In this document: positions 10,136 to 21,400 of the stretch, piece after piece
Position numbering within the stretch: position 1 is the stretch's first letter
Layout: each line of letters begins with the position of its first letter
Assembly (NCBI RefSeq): GCF_000090795.2
Contig: NW_003546489.1
Location: forward strand, 18,821 to 48,533
Direction: 5' to 3'
Length of the DNA stretch: 29,713 nt
Source of the DNA: Amphimedon queenslandica
Lineage: Eukaryota > Porifera > Demospongiae > Haplosclerida > Niphatidae
Made by a program: the position numbers and the translations under genes
The notes under the pieces: model-generated
The model's database searches: none
What the model was told of the DNA's origin: nothing
The model's input: the letters and a program-made list of their open reading frames with translations, nothing else

Positions 10136-11803
10136 GTGTTGATCAAGGATGTTGCCACTGAATGTCTCAATGAGTTCCTTTGTGAAACGTTGGTTTGTCA
10201 AAAGAAGTGTTTTAATATGTTACAAAAGACTGTCATGTTAAGAAAGGAGTTACATGATATAGAAAAAGATGCTTCCAAAAGAATTGGTGCTTTTATTTGT
10301 CAAAATAATTCTTCTACATGTGCAGCTGGTCACACAGCTTTCACTGCACCTAGTTCAACCTCACTACATTCCTCTACTCTCATTCTTGAGTTCACCCCTA
10401 TCACAGCTTCCCCTGTACCTACTTCAACCTCAAAACTACATTCATCTACTCAGACTCTTTCATGTATGCTTCAATCCACTCCAGTGACAAGATCTAGAAG
10501 ATGATTATTAAGACTTTCATGACCCATTAGACAGACACCATCTTTTAGAGACTCCTCTGCCACTTCCAGTCGCTACATCAATCCTAAGGCTAGGACACCA
10601 AAACGACCAATAATTATCTGTTATGATTCATCAACAGTTACAGTGAGTTTTAATAATTGATTATTTCGTGCATTACATGATTATACCATAGGTTGGTGTG
10701 AGTAAAAATTCAAAGCAGAGGTTATTTCAAGTAACAAGCCGTTGGAAGAAAATCAGAAGAGCTGTTGGGTGACATGGCAAAACTGGTATTGTGAATCTGG
10801 TAGTCAAGGATAAAGTCATGATGATAAAGCTAGTATTTAAAATGGGAAAGGAGCTAAAACAGGAACTGAAGCTAACGTGCTCTGAAGAAAGCAAATCTCT
10901 TTTGAAGAATTAGAGTCTCCAAGCAATAGAGTCTTTCAATTTGTTGGAAGTAGTTCAGGATCTGAGACGTACAGCACCACTTCTCTTTTCACTCCTTTTT
11001 AAATTGACAAGCAGTAGCACAAAGACAAAGGCTACTATTAATAGCCTTGATAGAAAAACAGGAAATACCTATTGCCTTTTGTGCTGGAATATTACTCCGC
11101 TTCACGAGTCAAAAAGCAAATTTTATACAACAACTAATCTCAGTGTTGTTGAATGCAAGCCATGTCTCAAAGCAAGAGCATACATTGATATAATTAATGC
11201 TTACAATTATTACAGCTTTTTACAAGGCTACATAAAGCTGGATTATGCCTCTCTCATAAAAGTACAATTAGGAATTATAGATGGAATTGGGCAAAAATTT
11301 TTATGAGCCTGTGAAAAATTGGCACGATGCTATCAAAAGTGGCCAAAGGCAAGAGATATCCATTTACTTATTTGATAAATGCAATTTTTACATAATATAA
11401 GTTAAATTGTAATGATTGCAGTGGTGAAACAGAAGACCTAGAAGCAATGTTAGACCTCAGCACTTTATTTTGTGATGTCAGCAATGTTGCTTGTAAAGAG
11501 GAAGAATCGTGCCTATTATCTGATTTGAACTCAACAGCAGATTCACCTACTTACTCACAAATGACAGTTTCTTTGGACAGCAGCTCTGAGATGTTTCATC
11601 TTCATTGTGAATCAGATATAGATCAAGATTTTGAGCCAGAAGTTGAGACAATATCATCTGTTGAGAAGAAACCAACTTTTAAATTAGTTGGTGACAATGT
11701 TGATAAGTTTATAAAACCCAGGCATGAAACACTGGATAGGAGTGCTAAATTACTCCACTACTTTCATTGTTTTGCTGTGAGGGACACAGTGAATATCAAA
11801 AAT
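10136..11803 (+). pseudogene. DUF6589-family gene, 5' portion
   Basis: The first part of a DUF6589-domain protein, a large multicopy family of unknown function in invertebrates and fungi. From 10136 a 122-codon frame (MLIKDVATECLNEFLCETLV) has a Ser/Thr/Pro-rich tail. Coding resumes with TPKRPIIICYDSSTVT, a 49-bp intron (10643-10691) and VGVSKNSKQRLFQVTSRWKK. Then LRRTAPLLFSLLFKLT (about 10965), frameshifts, LLNASHVSKQ, GLCLSHKST (about 11240-11260), and FYEPVKNWHDAIKSG. An exon from about 11422 ends in FKLVGDNVDKFIKPRH and LHYFHCFAVRDTVNIKN, the family's GDNxDKxxxPRH...LHYFHxxAVRDR signature. The text breaks at the hAT end at 11804. Several frameshifts and stops: inactive. Confidence 0.75.
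10643..10691 (+). other. 49-bp intron of the DUF6589 gene
   Basis: GTGAGTTTT...CCATAG. Removing it joins DSSTVT to VGVSKNS in frame. The length is typical of the very short introns of this genome. Confidence 0.65.
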
Positions 11804-11969
11804 TGCACGTGTATACACGATACATGAGTATCTACACTAAATCTTAGGCTAGAGTAGATAGTGGTAGATATTGAATAATATTTTCATGTATTTTCAGATA
11901 TTTTTGTGTATTATATCATGAACATTTCAATAACACATTTGTACGAAATTTCTGTGTCTACATGGCATA

Positions 11970-12475
11970 ATGGCAGATGAGAGAATGAAATACGAAGAAT
12001 TCTTTACATTTCCACAGCAGCCTTCTACAAACAAAGACAGTAAAGCTAAATGTAAAATTTGCCAAGGATATAGAAAATACATGCTTAATTCCAAAGGGAA
12101 TCTTTTAAAACATCTCAATATAATGCACAGTCAGCAGCTTGAAGAGCATCATACACGGAAACGTCAGTCAACCAGTTCAGTCCAATCTAGATTTCAAGAA
12201 GGTGGCACATACCAGAGAAAGCAACCGTATTTCAAGAATTAGGAGGTTATTTTAACGTCAAACATGAACAATTTCTGTGGGCGTGGTGGGATGCCAGTCA
12301 CTATGGTGGAGAAGCCATGGTTTAGGAATTTCATGAATGACATGGCACCTTGATTTAAGAATGCTTCTAGAAGATGTCGACACAAAAATAAGAGCTTTGG
12401 CAACTTCAACATATTGTCACCTCTAAAAAAAAGAACTTGTGGCTATTGCTAAACATGGAGTAAAACCCTCTGTTA
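11970..12475 (+). pseudogene. hAT transposase, 5' part with BED zinc finger
   Basis: From the ATG at 11970 a 90-codon frame carries a BED-type finger: C28, C31, H48 and H53 in CKICQGYRKYMLNSKGNLLK and HLNIMH, preceded by the aromatic-rich EEFFTFP. After a stop at 12240, a shifted frame reads VEKPWFRNFMNDMAP (family: VEKPxFRxLVxxLxP), then degraded text up to KPSVT where the nested element begins. BED fingers bind the transposon ends in hAT proteins. Interrupted and frameshifted, so not functional. Confidence 0.78.
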
Positions 12476-12499
12476 CCGTACAGCTTCAAACTTTCATCA
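12476..12499. repeat. Left terminal inverted repeat of the pogo-like element
   Basis: CCGTACAGCTTCAAACTTTC and four more bases; pairs with 15374-15397. Confidence 0.92.
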
Positions 12500-12584
12500 G
12501 TGAAAACATTTGTCAATTTTGTCAATTGACAAAAACTGACAAATAATTTTACCGACAAATATAAATTTTTATTAGAGATTATAC

Positions 12585-12612
12585 CACGTGTTCATGTCGA
12601 CCCGCGCACGTG
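12585..12612. promoter_or_regulatory. Two CACGTG E-boxes upstream of the transposase
   Basis: CACGTG at 12585-12590 and 12607-12612, 61 and 39 bp upstream of the transposase ATG at 12646. Candidate promoter elements for a bHLH (Max/USF/MITF-like) factor; function inferred from the motif only. Confidence 0.4.
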
Positions 12613-12645
12613 TCTGTGTTTAATTAATACATTGAGAAAGAAAAC

Positions 12646-14079
12646 ATGTCTCTTTACAGATACTTTAAACCGGATATTTATCCTGCAGTTAAATCTTGCG
12701 AAAACAATACAGATTTTAAGTCAGTTAGCGTTTTACCGTCCCCATCAGGCCCAATGTCTCTTCAAATGCCTTCCTTCCATATCGATGCAGCCAACAACCT
12801 AGTTCAAGATGAGGTTCAAGACAAAATGTCTCTCAGGTCAAAGCGAGGTCCCTACAAGTTTCACTCTTCTAAAAACAAGGCAAGAATTGCTAACTATGCT
12901 GTGTTGCATGGTACTCCTGCCGCTCTCAAGCAATTCAAAAAGGAATTTCCATCCATAAAATGAACAACCATGAGTGACTGGAAAGCAGCTGTTATTAAGT
13001 TGAAGGAAAGCAATCATAGGCTTTGAAGAGCCAATAATGGAAATACATAGCAGAAAAACAGGAAGACCATCTACACTGCCTCCTGAGACAGTTAGCAACT
13101 TGAAGTTGTACTTGGGAAAAGCTGGTGGTATTGTTAACAATGCCATTGTTCTTGCTGCTGCTACTGGGATTGCCCAAAGGTCAGATCCTTCCCTTTTAAT
13201 AGATGGTTCACTATTCCTAACCAAAAGCTGGGCCAAGCATTTTCTTAAAAAGAATAACTTTGTCAAGCGAAAGGCCACAACAAATGCTAAAGTTTCTGTT
13301 CCTAATTTCATTTCCCTACAGGCTCAGTTTCTACAAGACATAAAGGTGGTCGTTCAATTAGAAGACATCCCATTTCCGTTAATTGTGAATTGGGATCAAA
13401 CAGGGATTAATTATGTCCCGGTATCCCAAGGGTGGAGGTGGCAGGTATTAATGATAAGCGCCAAATTATAGCGGTATTCGGTGGCACAATGGATGGAGAT
13501 TTTTTACCTGTGCAATTGGTGTACCAAGGAAAGACAGAGAAGTGTTTGCCAAAGGTAGACTTTCCTTCCGAGTGGCATATCACTTGTACACCAAACCATT
13601 GGTGTAATGAGAAAACAGTTTTGGATTTTGTCAAAGTGATTCTGGTTCCTTATTAGCAGAAGAAGAAGGATCTTGGATTGGCTCCTACTCATCCTGCTTT
13701 AGTTCTGTTTGATGAATTCAATGGCCAAACGACAAATGACGTCTTCGAGCACCTTGAATTACATAACATTTATTATGCTATCATTCCTCCTAATACAACT
13801 GACCGCCTGCAACCTTTAGACCTCAGCATAAATAAAGCTGCAAAGGATTTCCTTTGCACTAGGTTCAACTTATGCTATGCAGAGAAGATCCAAAGCCAGA
13901 TGACAAAAACCGAATCTTCCGACACATCCATCAAGCCTGTAGATATGAAGCTCAGCACATTGAAACCAATTGGAGCTAGATGGTTAATGGATATGTTTGA
14001 TTATTTCAAAGGCAAACCTGATATTATAAAAAATGGATTTCATGCAGCTGTGATAACAGCAAATTATCTGAAACATTAA
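12646..14079 (+). pseudogene. DDE transposase of the pogo/CENP-B-like (DDE_1) family
   Basis: Cut-and-paste transposase. ATG at 12646 (MSLYRYFKPD). The N-terminal part includes a helix-turn-helix-like region, FKKEFPSIK, a stop at 12961, then TTMSDWKAAVIKLKESN. After a shift, RKTGRPSTLPPE (about 13055) and FVKRKATTNAKVSV. The DDE core has IVNWDQTGINYVP (first Asp 13394-13396), a frame change near 13430, then EVAGINDKRQIIAVFGGT, GDFLPVQLVYQGKT and HWCNEKTVLDFV, a stop at 13654-13656, ALVLFDEFNGQ (second Asp 13711-13713) and PPNTTDRLQPLD (third acidic position at or just after 13801). It ends ITANYLKH at 14079. The catalytic residues survive, but two stops and two frame changes disable it. Full family length would be about 470 codons. 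Confidence 0.88.
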
Positions 14080-14125
14080 TATCATTGTTTGACGATAATA
14101 GACACATGCTAGGTTAATTGTAACA

Positions 14126-14856
14126 CTAAGGGAAAGGAACAAGAGAGTTATTTTCAAAACACAAAATCAAATGGTGACGCATTTGTGGTTGTTGGAACTT
14201 GAGTGGACTTTGGTTGTATAACAATGAGGTAGCAATAGCAATGGCAAATACACCACAATCTGTACCACCCTCCTTTTTCAGCTTACTGTGAACATGGGAA
14301 GAGTGTATCTTCCCATGAGTCATATTGTTAATTAACTTAGCTGTGCGATCATCAATGTCATTGTAAAATGAATCATAAATACATATGTCATTGTTACCAG
14401 CATCTTGACAAGATATATTAGAAAGTACTGCCCAGTGCTGACCTTTAATGTGTATCACCTGTACGATGCTCCTTGTAACATTCAGTTTCAGTCTGTCTTG
14501 AAGTAATGTATTCTGGAGGTCTTCTATATTGGGAAATGCCAACTTTAGCATAGCTTGTGCATAATTTATGTGATTATTATTTAGCTTTATCTCCTCCTCA
14601 ATTAATTGTTTATCTGAAGTCGTGAGTGACAAAGTGCGATAGGCAGTGGAATTATGGAGCAGCCAATTAGCAATGGACTCTTGTGATCGGCAATGGTGGC
14701 ATCAACTTTCATTTTCTTCAGAGGAGGGTTTGGTTGACTTTCATCTTTTATATCAGTTGATTTACTCATAAAGTCAACAAAACGTGATGAATCTGTTTCT
14801 TCAAGCAACTTCGCTACTTTCTTGATTAACTGATCATTTGCCACCTCAAACACCAA
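14126..14856 (-). pseudogene. Ulp1/SENP-like cysteine protease (peptidase C48) of the pogo-like element
   Basis: A SUMO-protease-fold protein. An N-terminal linker (FEVANDQLIKKVAKLLEETD) lies in the frame from 14856; near 14620-14640 the frame shifts into a 168-codon frame from 14632. Numbered from that Met: LNNNHINYAQAMLK (substrate-groove helix), VQVIHIKGQHWAVLS with catalytic His66, DICIYDSFY with Asp87, and GGTDCGVFAIAIATSLLYNQ with Cys126. The position of the oxyanion Gln, six before Cys, is Lys120. It ends FENNSLVPFP. Convergent with the transposase and inside the same inverted repeats, so part of the element. The role is unknown; it may act on SUMO/ubiquitin-like modifiers of transposase or host factors (inference). 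Confidence 0.82.
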
Positions 14857-15373
14857 GAAACATGGCAGTTCCAGGCCCCCTTGTGGCAGATCTCTTGAGT
14901 AATGACGAGCACCGACTATTTTACAAACAATTCGTACCTCCTTTTCTCAATAACAGTGAGCAAACTGAGCTAATGTATTTTGATACGTGACCAACCAATA
15001 ACAGTGAGCAAACTGAGCTAATGTATTTTGGTACGTGACCAACAACTCCTATGGGAGGCTTCACCATCTTGACAGCAAATAGATCGTGTCGGTTAGACGT
15101 TACCCTAACACAATTCAGCATTTCCGCAATAACTGGTGTCGAAACACTCTGATATATACATGAAACCCTCTCAGACTGGAATGATGTTCAAATGTAGGCG
15201 TGATCTGTCTATTTTCCTTCTCAGTTCTTCTTTGATCGATCGTTGAACGGCACACCTGGAGCTGTAGATACGCTCAGTGGGTGTGGCTTAAATTAATTCG
15301 AATTTGTCAGTAAATTTGATTATGACGAATGTTTTTCTGACTAATGTTTTATTTTTGCTACTGATAATCATTA
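14857..15373. other. Non-coding right arm of the pogo-like element
   Basis: Presumed promoter side of the protease gene. It contains the 48-bp tandem repeat at 14949-15043. A 66-codon minus frame across the repeat has no motif. Confidence 0.5.
14949..15043. repeat. 48-bp tandem repeat, two copies
   Basis: Units 14949-14996 and 14997-15043 begin AATAACAGTGAGCAAACTGA and end TACGTGACCAAC. Nearly identical. Confidence 0.9.
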
Positions 15374-15397
15374 TGACGAAAGTTTGAGGCCGTACGG
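15374..15397. repeat. Right terminal inverted repeat of the pogo-like element
   Basis: The inverse of the left end with three mismatches by eye; followed by TA at 15398-15399. Confidence 0.92.
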
Positions 15398-16711
15398 TAC
15401 TCTGAACTTTTAGACAGGAAGGGATAGCCAAGTTTTCATGAAATGTACTATATATTATGTATGTGACATGCAGCTCAAGCACACCATTCTTTGTTTATAA
15501 GGAAGTTCCACTGCCACATACAAGTGACAATATAAAGCTTCATTTTGAGGATCTGCTTGATTGTTATGAAATCCATTGTTTCAAAATAATTACTGACGAC
15601 GCTGCCAACATGAAGTGTGTCTTTCTAATGTCTCACGAAATAGCTACTCAGGAGATTGACGATGATGATGAAGATGATGACATTGAAAAGATCTAGAAGA
15701 ATGGACACCTCATGAATTAAAGTATGATGGGTGGTTAGGGTGCACAGCTCCAGCTGGTAGTTGACGATGGCTATACTGAACTTACCTCGTATCAAAGAGT
15801 ATAAGCAGCATTTAGCAAAGCAAAAAGTGTGTTCTCTCTCTCACAAGTCAAGCCACTTAGCATATAGTTTGTCTGCTATGATTCCAGTAGCTAACGATAC
15901 TAGATGGACATCTCACTTAAGACTACATGAACACATCCTCAAAGATATGGATAACATTAAGGAAGCATTAGAGAAATCAAGCAGCCCAATTTGACTTGCT
16001 GTAGGTCAGACAAAGAAAATCTTTCTTTTGCAGGCGAAGTGATGTCGTATTTTTCTCAAGCTACTGATATTGTTGAGTGTGAAAACACACCAACTTCTAG
16101 TCATGTGATACCTGTGATTGATTCTTTGGAGAATGCTCTGAGAGAATCGACAGAAGTCAAGCAGCTATTAATGCTTTGTGTGAATGGATGCTAAGCAGCT
16201 TGCTGCAGCGTTTTACATACATACTTCATTCAGATATATACCAAGTATCATCACTCTTAGATCCATCAATCAAGCTGCCTTAACTGATACTGAATTTACT
16301 CATAGCAACAAATTTTTTGTATTTTCTTCAGCTGAGGTAAAAGCAAAGTTACGATCTTTTCTACCACTAGAACCAGATGCTGCAATATTACCTTCACCTG
16401 AATCTGCAAATAAGAAGCGTAAGTTGTTAGATTTTAGCAGTGCTACAACTTCTGCCCCATAATTAATTGATGGCACTAGTGCCGAGATACAGAACTACCT
16501 TGATCAACCACTTATAGACATCAATCCTATAATGTTTTGGGCAGAAAGAGAGAATACACCATTGTCTCAACTAGGTTTACAGCTGCTTTTAGTTCCATCG
16601 TCTTCTGCACCTGTTGAGCATTTGTTTTGAAAAGCAGGATGTTTACTTAGTCAACGCTGTACTCATATAAGAAGTGAAAAACCGGAACATTTATAATGTC
16701 TGAATAATTGA
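15398..16711 (+). pseudogene. hAT transposase, 3' part with catalytic and dimerisation region
   Basis: Directly after the nested element the text continues LNF-stop-TGRDSQ, the hAT DxWTSRD block, then IITDDAANMKCVF at about 15580-15620 (DNAANM block), an acidic run, SLSHKSSHLAYSL (about 15835), NDTRWTSHLRLHEHI (about 15895; the family's TRWNS), SYFSQATDIVE, TPTSSHVIPVIDSLENAL, then EIQNYLDQPLIDINPIMFW and PSSSAPVEHLF (16595-16627), the hAT C-terminal dimerisation signature. The stop is at 16709-16711. At least four frame changes and two in-frame stops. Confidence 0.88.
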
Positions 16712-16877
16712 TTGTGTTTGGTTTTATTTTAAATTTAGTAACATTTTCAGTAAACAAAAATACATGAAAACACACGAAAATACACATCCACTTGCAAAGT
16801 AAATACAAGTAAATACCGGTTAAAAAAAATGAAAATACAAGTTGATACAGAGTAGATAGAATTTAAGTAGACGTGCT
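16712..16877. other. hAT 3' untranslated end and right terminus
   Basis: A/T-rich tail with repeated AAATACA(AG)TAAATAC-like units and GAGTAGATAG, partly mirrored in the left end at 11830-11905. Ends near GTAGACGTGCTA. Confidence 0.6.
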
Positions 16878-16978
16878 ACATCTGGTAGATATGACTTCAT
16901 TTGATGATAATCCTGGTCTGCTACATATAAGTGGAATCAATGTTGCTGAAGTACTTCCAAATGAGGATGATTATGCTA
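16878..16978 (+). pseudogene. DUF6589 gene, middle piece between two transposons
   Basis: After the hAT element an open frame reads VDMTSFDDNPGLLHISGINV and AEVLPNEDDYAT. This is what DUF6589 proteins have after the LHYFHxxAVRDR block (a variable spacer, then LPSxxDE). It continues the text that stopped at 11803. It is cut at the TA before 16979, the left end of the CACTA-like element. Confidence 0.7.
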
Positions 16979-17337
16979 CACAGCCAATAGTTATCAGTTC
17001 TGGATCATTATTATTCATTGTCATGATTGGACCATTACTGACATCATGAAAATGACAGCCATGATCATCATCAATAACAATACATTACTGTTTATCTGAT
17101 AAATTGAGAGCTGATAGTCATTACCGTGTCACCACTGATAGCATCATTAATGGGCCATTAAAGTTGATCTATCAGGGATGATTCAGCACATAATTTGCAT
17201 TGGTACAGGCCAGTCGTAAAACATACTTTCAAAACTCATCAAGTATCATAATCATTGTACTATCATCATTGGTAATTGGTAAATAATCAAACAATAAATA
17301 ATGAAGTGTTTTGAATTGTGAATCAATGATTAACGTT

Positions 17338-18374
17338 TTAAGTGTAAGCACAACTATATGGACTGGGAGTAGCTTCCACCTCTGAATCCCAACCACTGCT
17401 AGTAGCACTTGTAGCTGATAAGGTGGTATTGTAACAAATTGATCCATCTTCCATTATTGATTTCCAGTCCTCTTCACTTAAATGAGCATACTTGCTGTTA
17501 GTCCACTACTTGAAGGAATGGTAGAAATTTTTCTTTTCAGTAATATCTTATGTTTCTCTTGCATATTTTCTCTAAAAAATAATATTAATTTAATTAGTCG
17601 TAAGACCTCTTTCTTTCCAAAATTGCTAAATGCCTGACATAATTAGGGCAAGATGCTTCATTTGCTTTCATATACCCCATAAGTAAAAGTGCAAGAGACT
17701 TGGTAGCCTTGTTTAAATATTTTCCACTTGGAGTAAGTACCTATGATGACAATGTGTATCAATTTTGTCTATGTATGATGATACCTTGCGCCTCTCTTCA
17801 CATCAAAAGGTCACCATGAAAGAATTCACTTACTTAATTGAAGAATCAACAACACATTTTTCTTTATTTCCACCAATGACACTTTTAACCATTCTCTAAT
17901 TAAAAAAAAGTAACAACTTAACAATTATATAATACAGTATAATAAAATATTCAACTCACAGTTACTGTCTCTTCTGACGGATGCTGAATATGTCATTACA
18001 AAATAAATTTGCTGCCCCAGTTCAAAGAGGCCCCTAACAACAAGAGCATGATTACAAAGCCATGCCTACAATCATATGTAGTACTTTATATTTAGACTTT
18101 TCAATTGCAAAACTGTTCTCCTGTTGCTCTACTAGCTGCTTAAGTTCACTTTGAAGTTGTACTATTGTTTTCATGCTATCGTCTAATTTCTCCATTCTCT
18201 TGACTACAGCTTCTACTGTAGCTGAATAAGTCTGAGTTTTTGTTGCAATAAAGTCTAAAATGTTGAGCAGAGGGTGGTTTCTTGCTGTTTGTTAGCCCCA
18301 ACAGGCGCAGGAGTTCGCAGATGAACAGAAGCTGAAGAGCTATGGCCACCACCTATGCCAGAGTGACCAGACAT
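17338..18374 (-). pseudogene. Companion gene of the CACTA-like element, coiled-coil protein
   Basis: Multi-exon gene starting with the ATG at 18374 (MSGHSGIGGGHSSSASVHLR). After a Gly/Ser-rich start and one frame change comes a heptad-like coiled coil of about 60 residues (TVEAVVKRMEKLDDSMKTIV, then QLQSELKQLVEQQENSFAIE), then VVRGLFELGQQIYFVMTY ending at a donor near 17960. A short exon MVKSVIGGNKEKCVVDSSIK lies near 17890-17835. Another exon, LTPSGKYLNKATKSLALLLM plus GYMKANEASCPNYVRHLA, is at about 17735-17610. The last is HLSEEDWKSIMEDGSICYN followed by a Ser/Thr-rich acidic tail, with the stop at 17338-17340. I do not recognise the family; a BEN-like domain is possible but unproven. The layout suggests a DNA- or transposase-binding partner. 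Mostly open, with at least one frameshift. Confidence 0.6.
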
Positions 18375-18440
18375 TTTTAATGATGTGTCTAAATGTCACA
18401 CCCCTTTTCATGGCCACGTGCATGTTTCATCAATGCTAAT
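18375..18440. promoter_or_regulatory. 66-bp divergent promoter with CACGTG
   Basis: The start codons of the companion gene (18374, minus) and the transposase (18441, plus) are 66 bp apart. A single CACGTG at 18415-18420 lies between them. A shared bidirectional promoter is the simplest reading. Confidence 0.5.
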
Positions 18441-21400
18441 ATGGCACAAGCCTGTAAGTTTTTATAATTGTTTTTTTAAACTTATTATCACTGTCGCAGC
18501 AGGTTATTATTGTAAAGCCAGTGATCTTACCTATAAGTACAAGTCCAAGTATGACAGGCATATTTTGACAGCATCTCATCAGCAAAACTGTATTATATAT
18601 GGATCATGAATGATGAAGGTGAACGGGGGGCTGAAAGTTATGTTGAATATAACCAAGAGTGGTATAATACAATGAGTGACAATAGCGAGGATGACAGCAA
18701 TGGGAATGAAAATGAAACTTTTCAGGAAGAGAATATTAGTGACGAGGTATGGTCTTAGACAATAAGTCATATTAATTATTGTAGTCTAGGTATTTCATGC
18801 GAATGAAAATGCATGTGAAAGTGAAGACTTTACCAATGTGGAATATGAAGGTATATTTTTAATGAAGTCAGTAATTAATGTTCTTTGTAGATTTTAAAGA
18901 TTTTGATTGTTTTGATGTACATGTAGTTGCTGCTGCCACTTCTGGAGGTAGCTATTACTTTTTTGATACTTTCATTCAGGCCGTACTATTTATGCTTATA
19001 AATTGTCCTAGACCATTGGTATGTGCATAATACAGCAAGCTTTTGTATATTATTATTATTTTATGACGGAGTAAACAATTTTAAGTTTATATTGTTTATG
19101 CTCAAGACATTAAATCTTGATGTGCGTATACCTGGTCTTGTTGAGCTAAAGAACTTTAAACTACCTTTGTTTGAGCCACCAAGAGAAGTTAGCAGGTGAT
19201 TGTCATTCAAGCATGCAATATACATATATAATAGGTATTCACACGATGCGGTATTTCATCATTTCATATTAATCTACAATGAACTTTATTCGCTACTCTT
19301 TTGGAAATTTGTTATACTGTCGTGATATTTTTCATATTCCAGTCATACCAAAGGACAGTGCAACGTACATAAAGTAAATTGCATCAAATATTGTTTTTAA
19401 GCTTTATGTATATAGGGAAATATATCATGCTACACGACGGCATACACATTATCAGTGTCCTATGGACATAACTGACTTTGGATACATTTTTCAAAAAGAT
19501 TTTGTGGCATTTTCACATCAGTTGTGTGACTCAACATTAGGACAAATTGTGTAATTTTATCAGGTTTTAAAATGTTACAATTTATTGTTATACATATACT
19601 GTATTTTTTTAGGAGGATGAAGTTATAACTTACATAATCATCACACTACTCTTGACTATTAGCCAGTTGTGGCAGTTGTTCCCTGCAATTGTTGTGACTT
19701 ATCCACCTGATTAAGACACCTTAATCATTTATAATGATATAGAAATCCAATTATCAGATATTACATCTTTGACACCCTCACCATCACGTCAAAATTTACT
19801 CAAACTCTCAGACAATATGGAATTACAATCATTTGGAAGTCAGGTTAGTATTCTATGCATGTATATGTTAATATTAAATTATTTTTGTGTATCAGGACTA
19901 TTTTAACATAAGGTACAATAGGCTGAAAATTGTTTTCTTTATACTTTTTCTACAATACATAATTTTTTTAATTTTTTTCTCAATAGTGAGATGCAATAAA
20001 CTTTACTAAACTTTGTAAAATGGATGAAAACAGTGTAAAGAATTTTTAAGCATGATGAGAGTACTTTAAGTTTTAGTAATATCATTGTCTTTATAATATT
20101 ATTTTCCATTGACGTATGTTGCATCATTTGGCAAAAGTTTATCAAGATTTGCAAAATGGGCTACAATCTCTCATAAAGTTGTGTGACTTTCAAACATCAG
20201 TGTATCACAAAAGCATTTACTGCATACAAACTTGATTGAGTGTTTGCCTTCATTATGCCACGATTGCAAGCTTCAGAGCTTCATAGAGCCTGCATTCACC
20301 AGATGAAACAGTAAAAAAGACAATAGTCAGAAAATACATACTGGTGGCCATTTTTATTAATGGTTTGACTAATAGACTTCATAACTTAACCCCACCTTGC
20401 AATTAATTTCTCCTGCCAGTTTTATAATATACAGAGGTATCCAGAAATGACACAAGATCAAAAATGGTGTATAAAGTATGAAAAGTTATGCAGGAACTTT
20501 TATTATTATTTAAAGTTCAATGATCTATAACTTCTAAACAGTGCATGGTAAAAATTTAAAAATCGCACAAGTTGTACAACTTTTTCATTACAATAAAATG
20601 GCAGCAATTTAAAAAATATTAAAATTTCATCGAAAAGTACCTTAATTTCACAACATCTCCTAAAGAAATTTGGCTTTCCCATTATAATGGCACCATTGTT
20701 TTTGTATTCAAATGACACTAGCGGGAATCACTCTAAATAGTGGAACAAGTTTAATGCCTTTTGTTGTGCTTTGGCCTGTATTCCAAAATAAAGAGCTCAT
20801 GACCTCAGCAATATTTTTTTATTGCATGTTCGAACCGTATATCTGCTATGCAAATGACTGGACCAATTGTTGAGGATTTGAAATTATTAGAGCAATGTGT
20901 TTGTGTATATGATTTAGTTTTGGAGAGAGATGTTTTAGTTGTTGCTCCAGTGTTGTGCTTACTCTGTGACAATGTTAGAGCATCAGCACTTTTAAACCAT
21001 TTAGGAAGTAGAGCTAAAAAGCTTTTCAGGATATGTAATGTAAATCTTTCACAAAGTACGTACATGTATTACATTAATTCTATTTTTTCGACTTCTGATG
21101 CAACAGTTGTTGGAGATTTACGTTCAAAGCAAGAATCGCTTCATAGATTTCCAAGATTGCCCTCGAGCAAACTACAAAGAAGAAAAGTGAATCGAGGACT
21201 AAATATGGTCTAAATGAAAACTAAAATCCATTATTTAATTTTTCTGTCGAATTTTACAAGTGAGGTTTTTCTTTTGAACAAAGGGGCTATTATGACATCA
21301 TAGGTCCTGTCCAGTTGAGGTTCTACACACTGTATTGTTAGGTTGTTGCAAGTATATGCTGCGGCAATTTATGGATAATAAGTCAGCTAAGCAGAAGGAA

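Larger units (their letters stand above)
12476..15397. mobile_element. pogo/Tc1-type transposon with transposase and Ulp1-like protease
   Basis: Complete element end to end. The left end starts CCGTACAGCTTCAAACTTTC and the right end, read on the other strand, CCGTACGGCCTCAAACTTTC. Both continue to about 24 bp with three mismatches by eye. TA flanks each end (12474-12475 and 15398-15399), the target duplication of the Tc1/mariner/pogo superfamily. Deleting the element plus one TA restores the hAT reading across the site (SVT then LNF). It carries a plus-strand DDE transposase and a convergent minus-strand Ulp1-like cysteine protease 46 bp apart. It inserted into the hAT element after that had inserted into the DUF6589 gene. 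Confidence 0.92.
11804..16877 (+). mobile_element. hAT transposon (BED-finger type) inside the DUF6589 gene
   Basis: DUF6589 coding text stops at 11803 and resumes at 16878. The ends carry short imperfect inverted repeats (left TTGCACGTGTAT, right on the other strand TAGCACGTCTAC), followed inward by related ATCTACxCT and ATTTTCxTGTxTTTTC stretches. The left part encodes a BED zinc finger and the right part the hAT catalytic and dimerisation regions. The middle is occupied by a 2.9-kb pogo-like element. Without that guest the element is about 2.15 kb. No convincing 8-bp target duplication was found, so the exact ends may be a few bases off. Confidence 0.75.

Noticed and set aside
12838..13311. 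157-codon minus frame
   Set aside because: Antisense shadow of the pogo-like transposase, whose plus-strand motifs are clear.
14921..15121. 66-codon minus frame with repeated CSLLL
   Set aside because: The repetition comes from the 48-bp tandem repeat; likely an untranslated region of the protease gene.
11850..16895. GGTAGATAT at about 11854 and 16883 as a target duplication of the hAT element
   Set aside because: GTAGATA-type words recur several times at both ends, and using this 9-mer as the duplication would leave no inverted terminal repeats.
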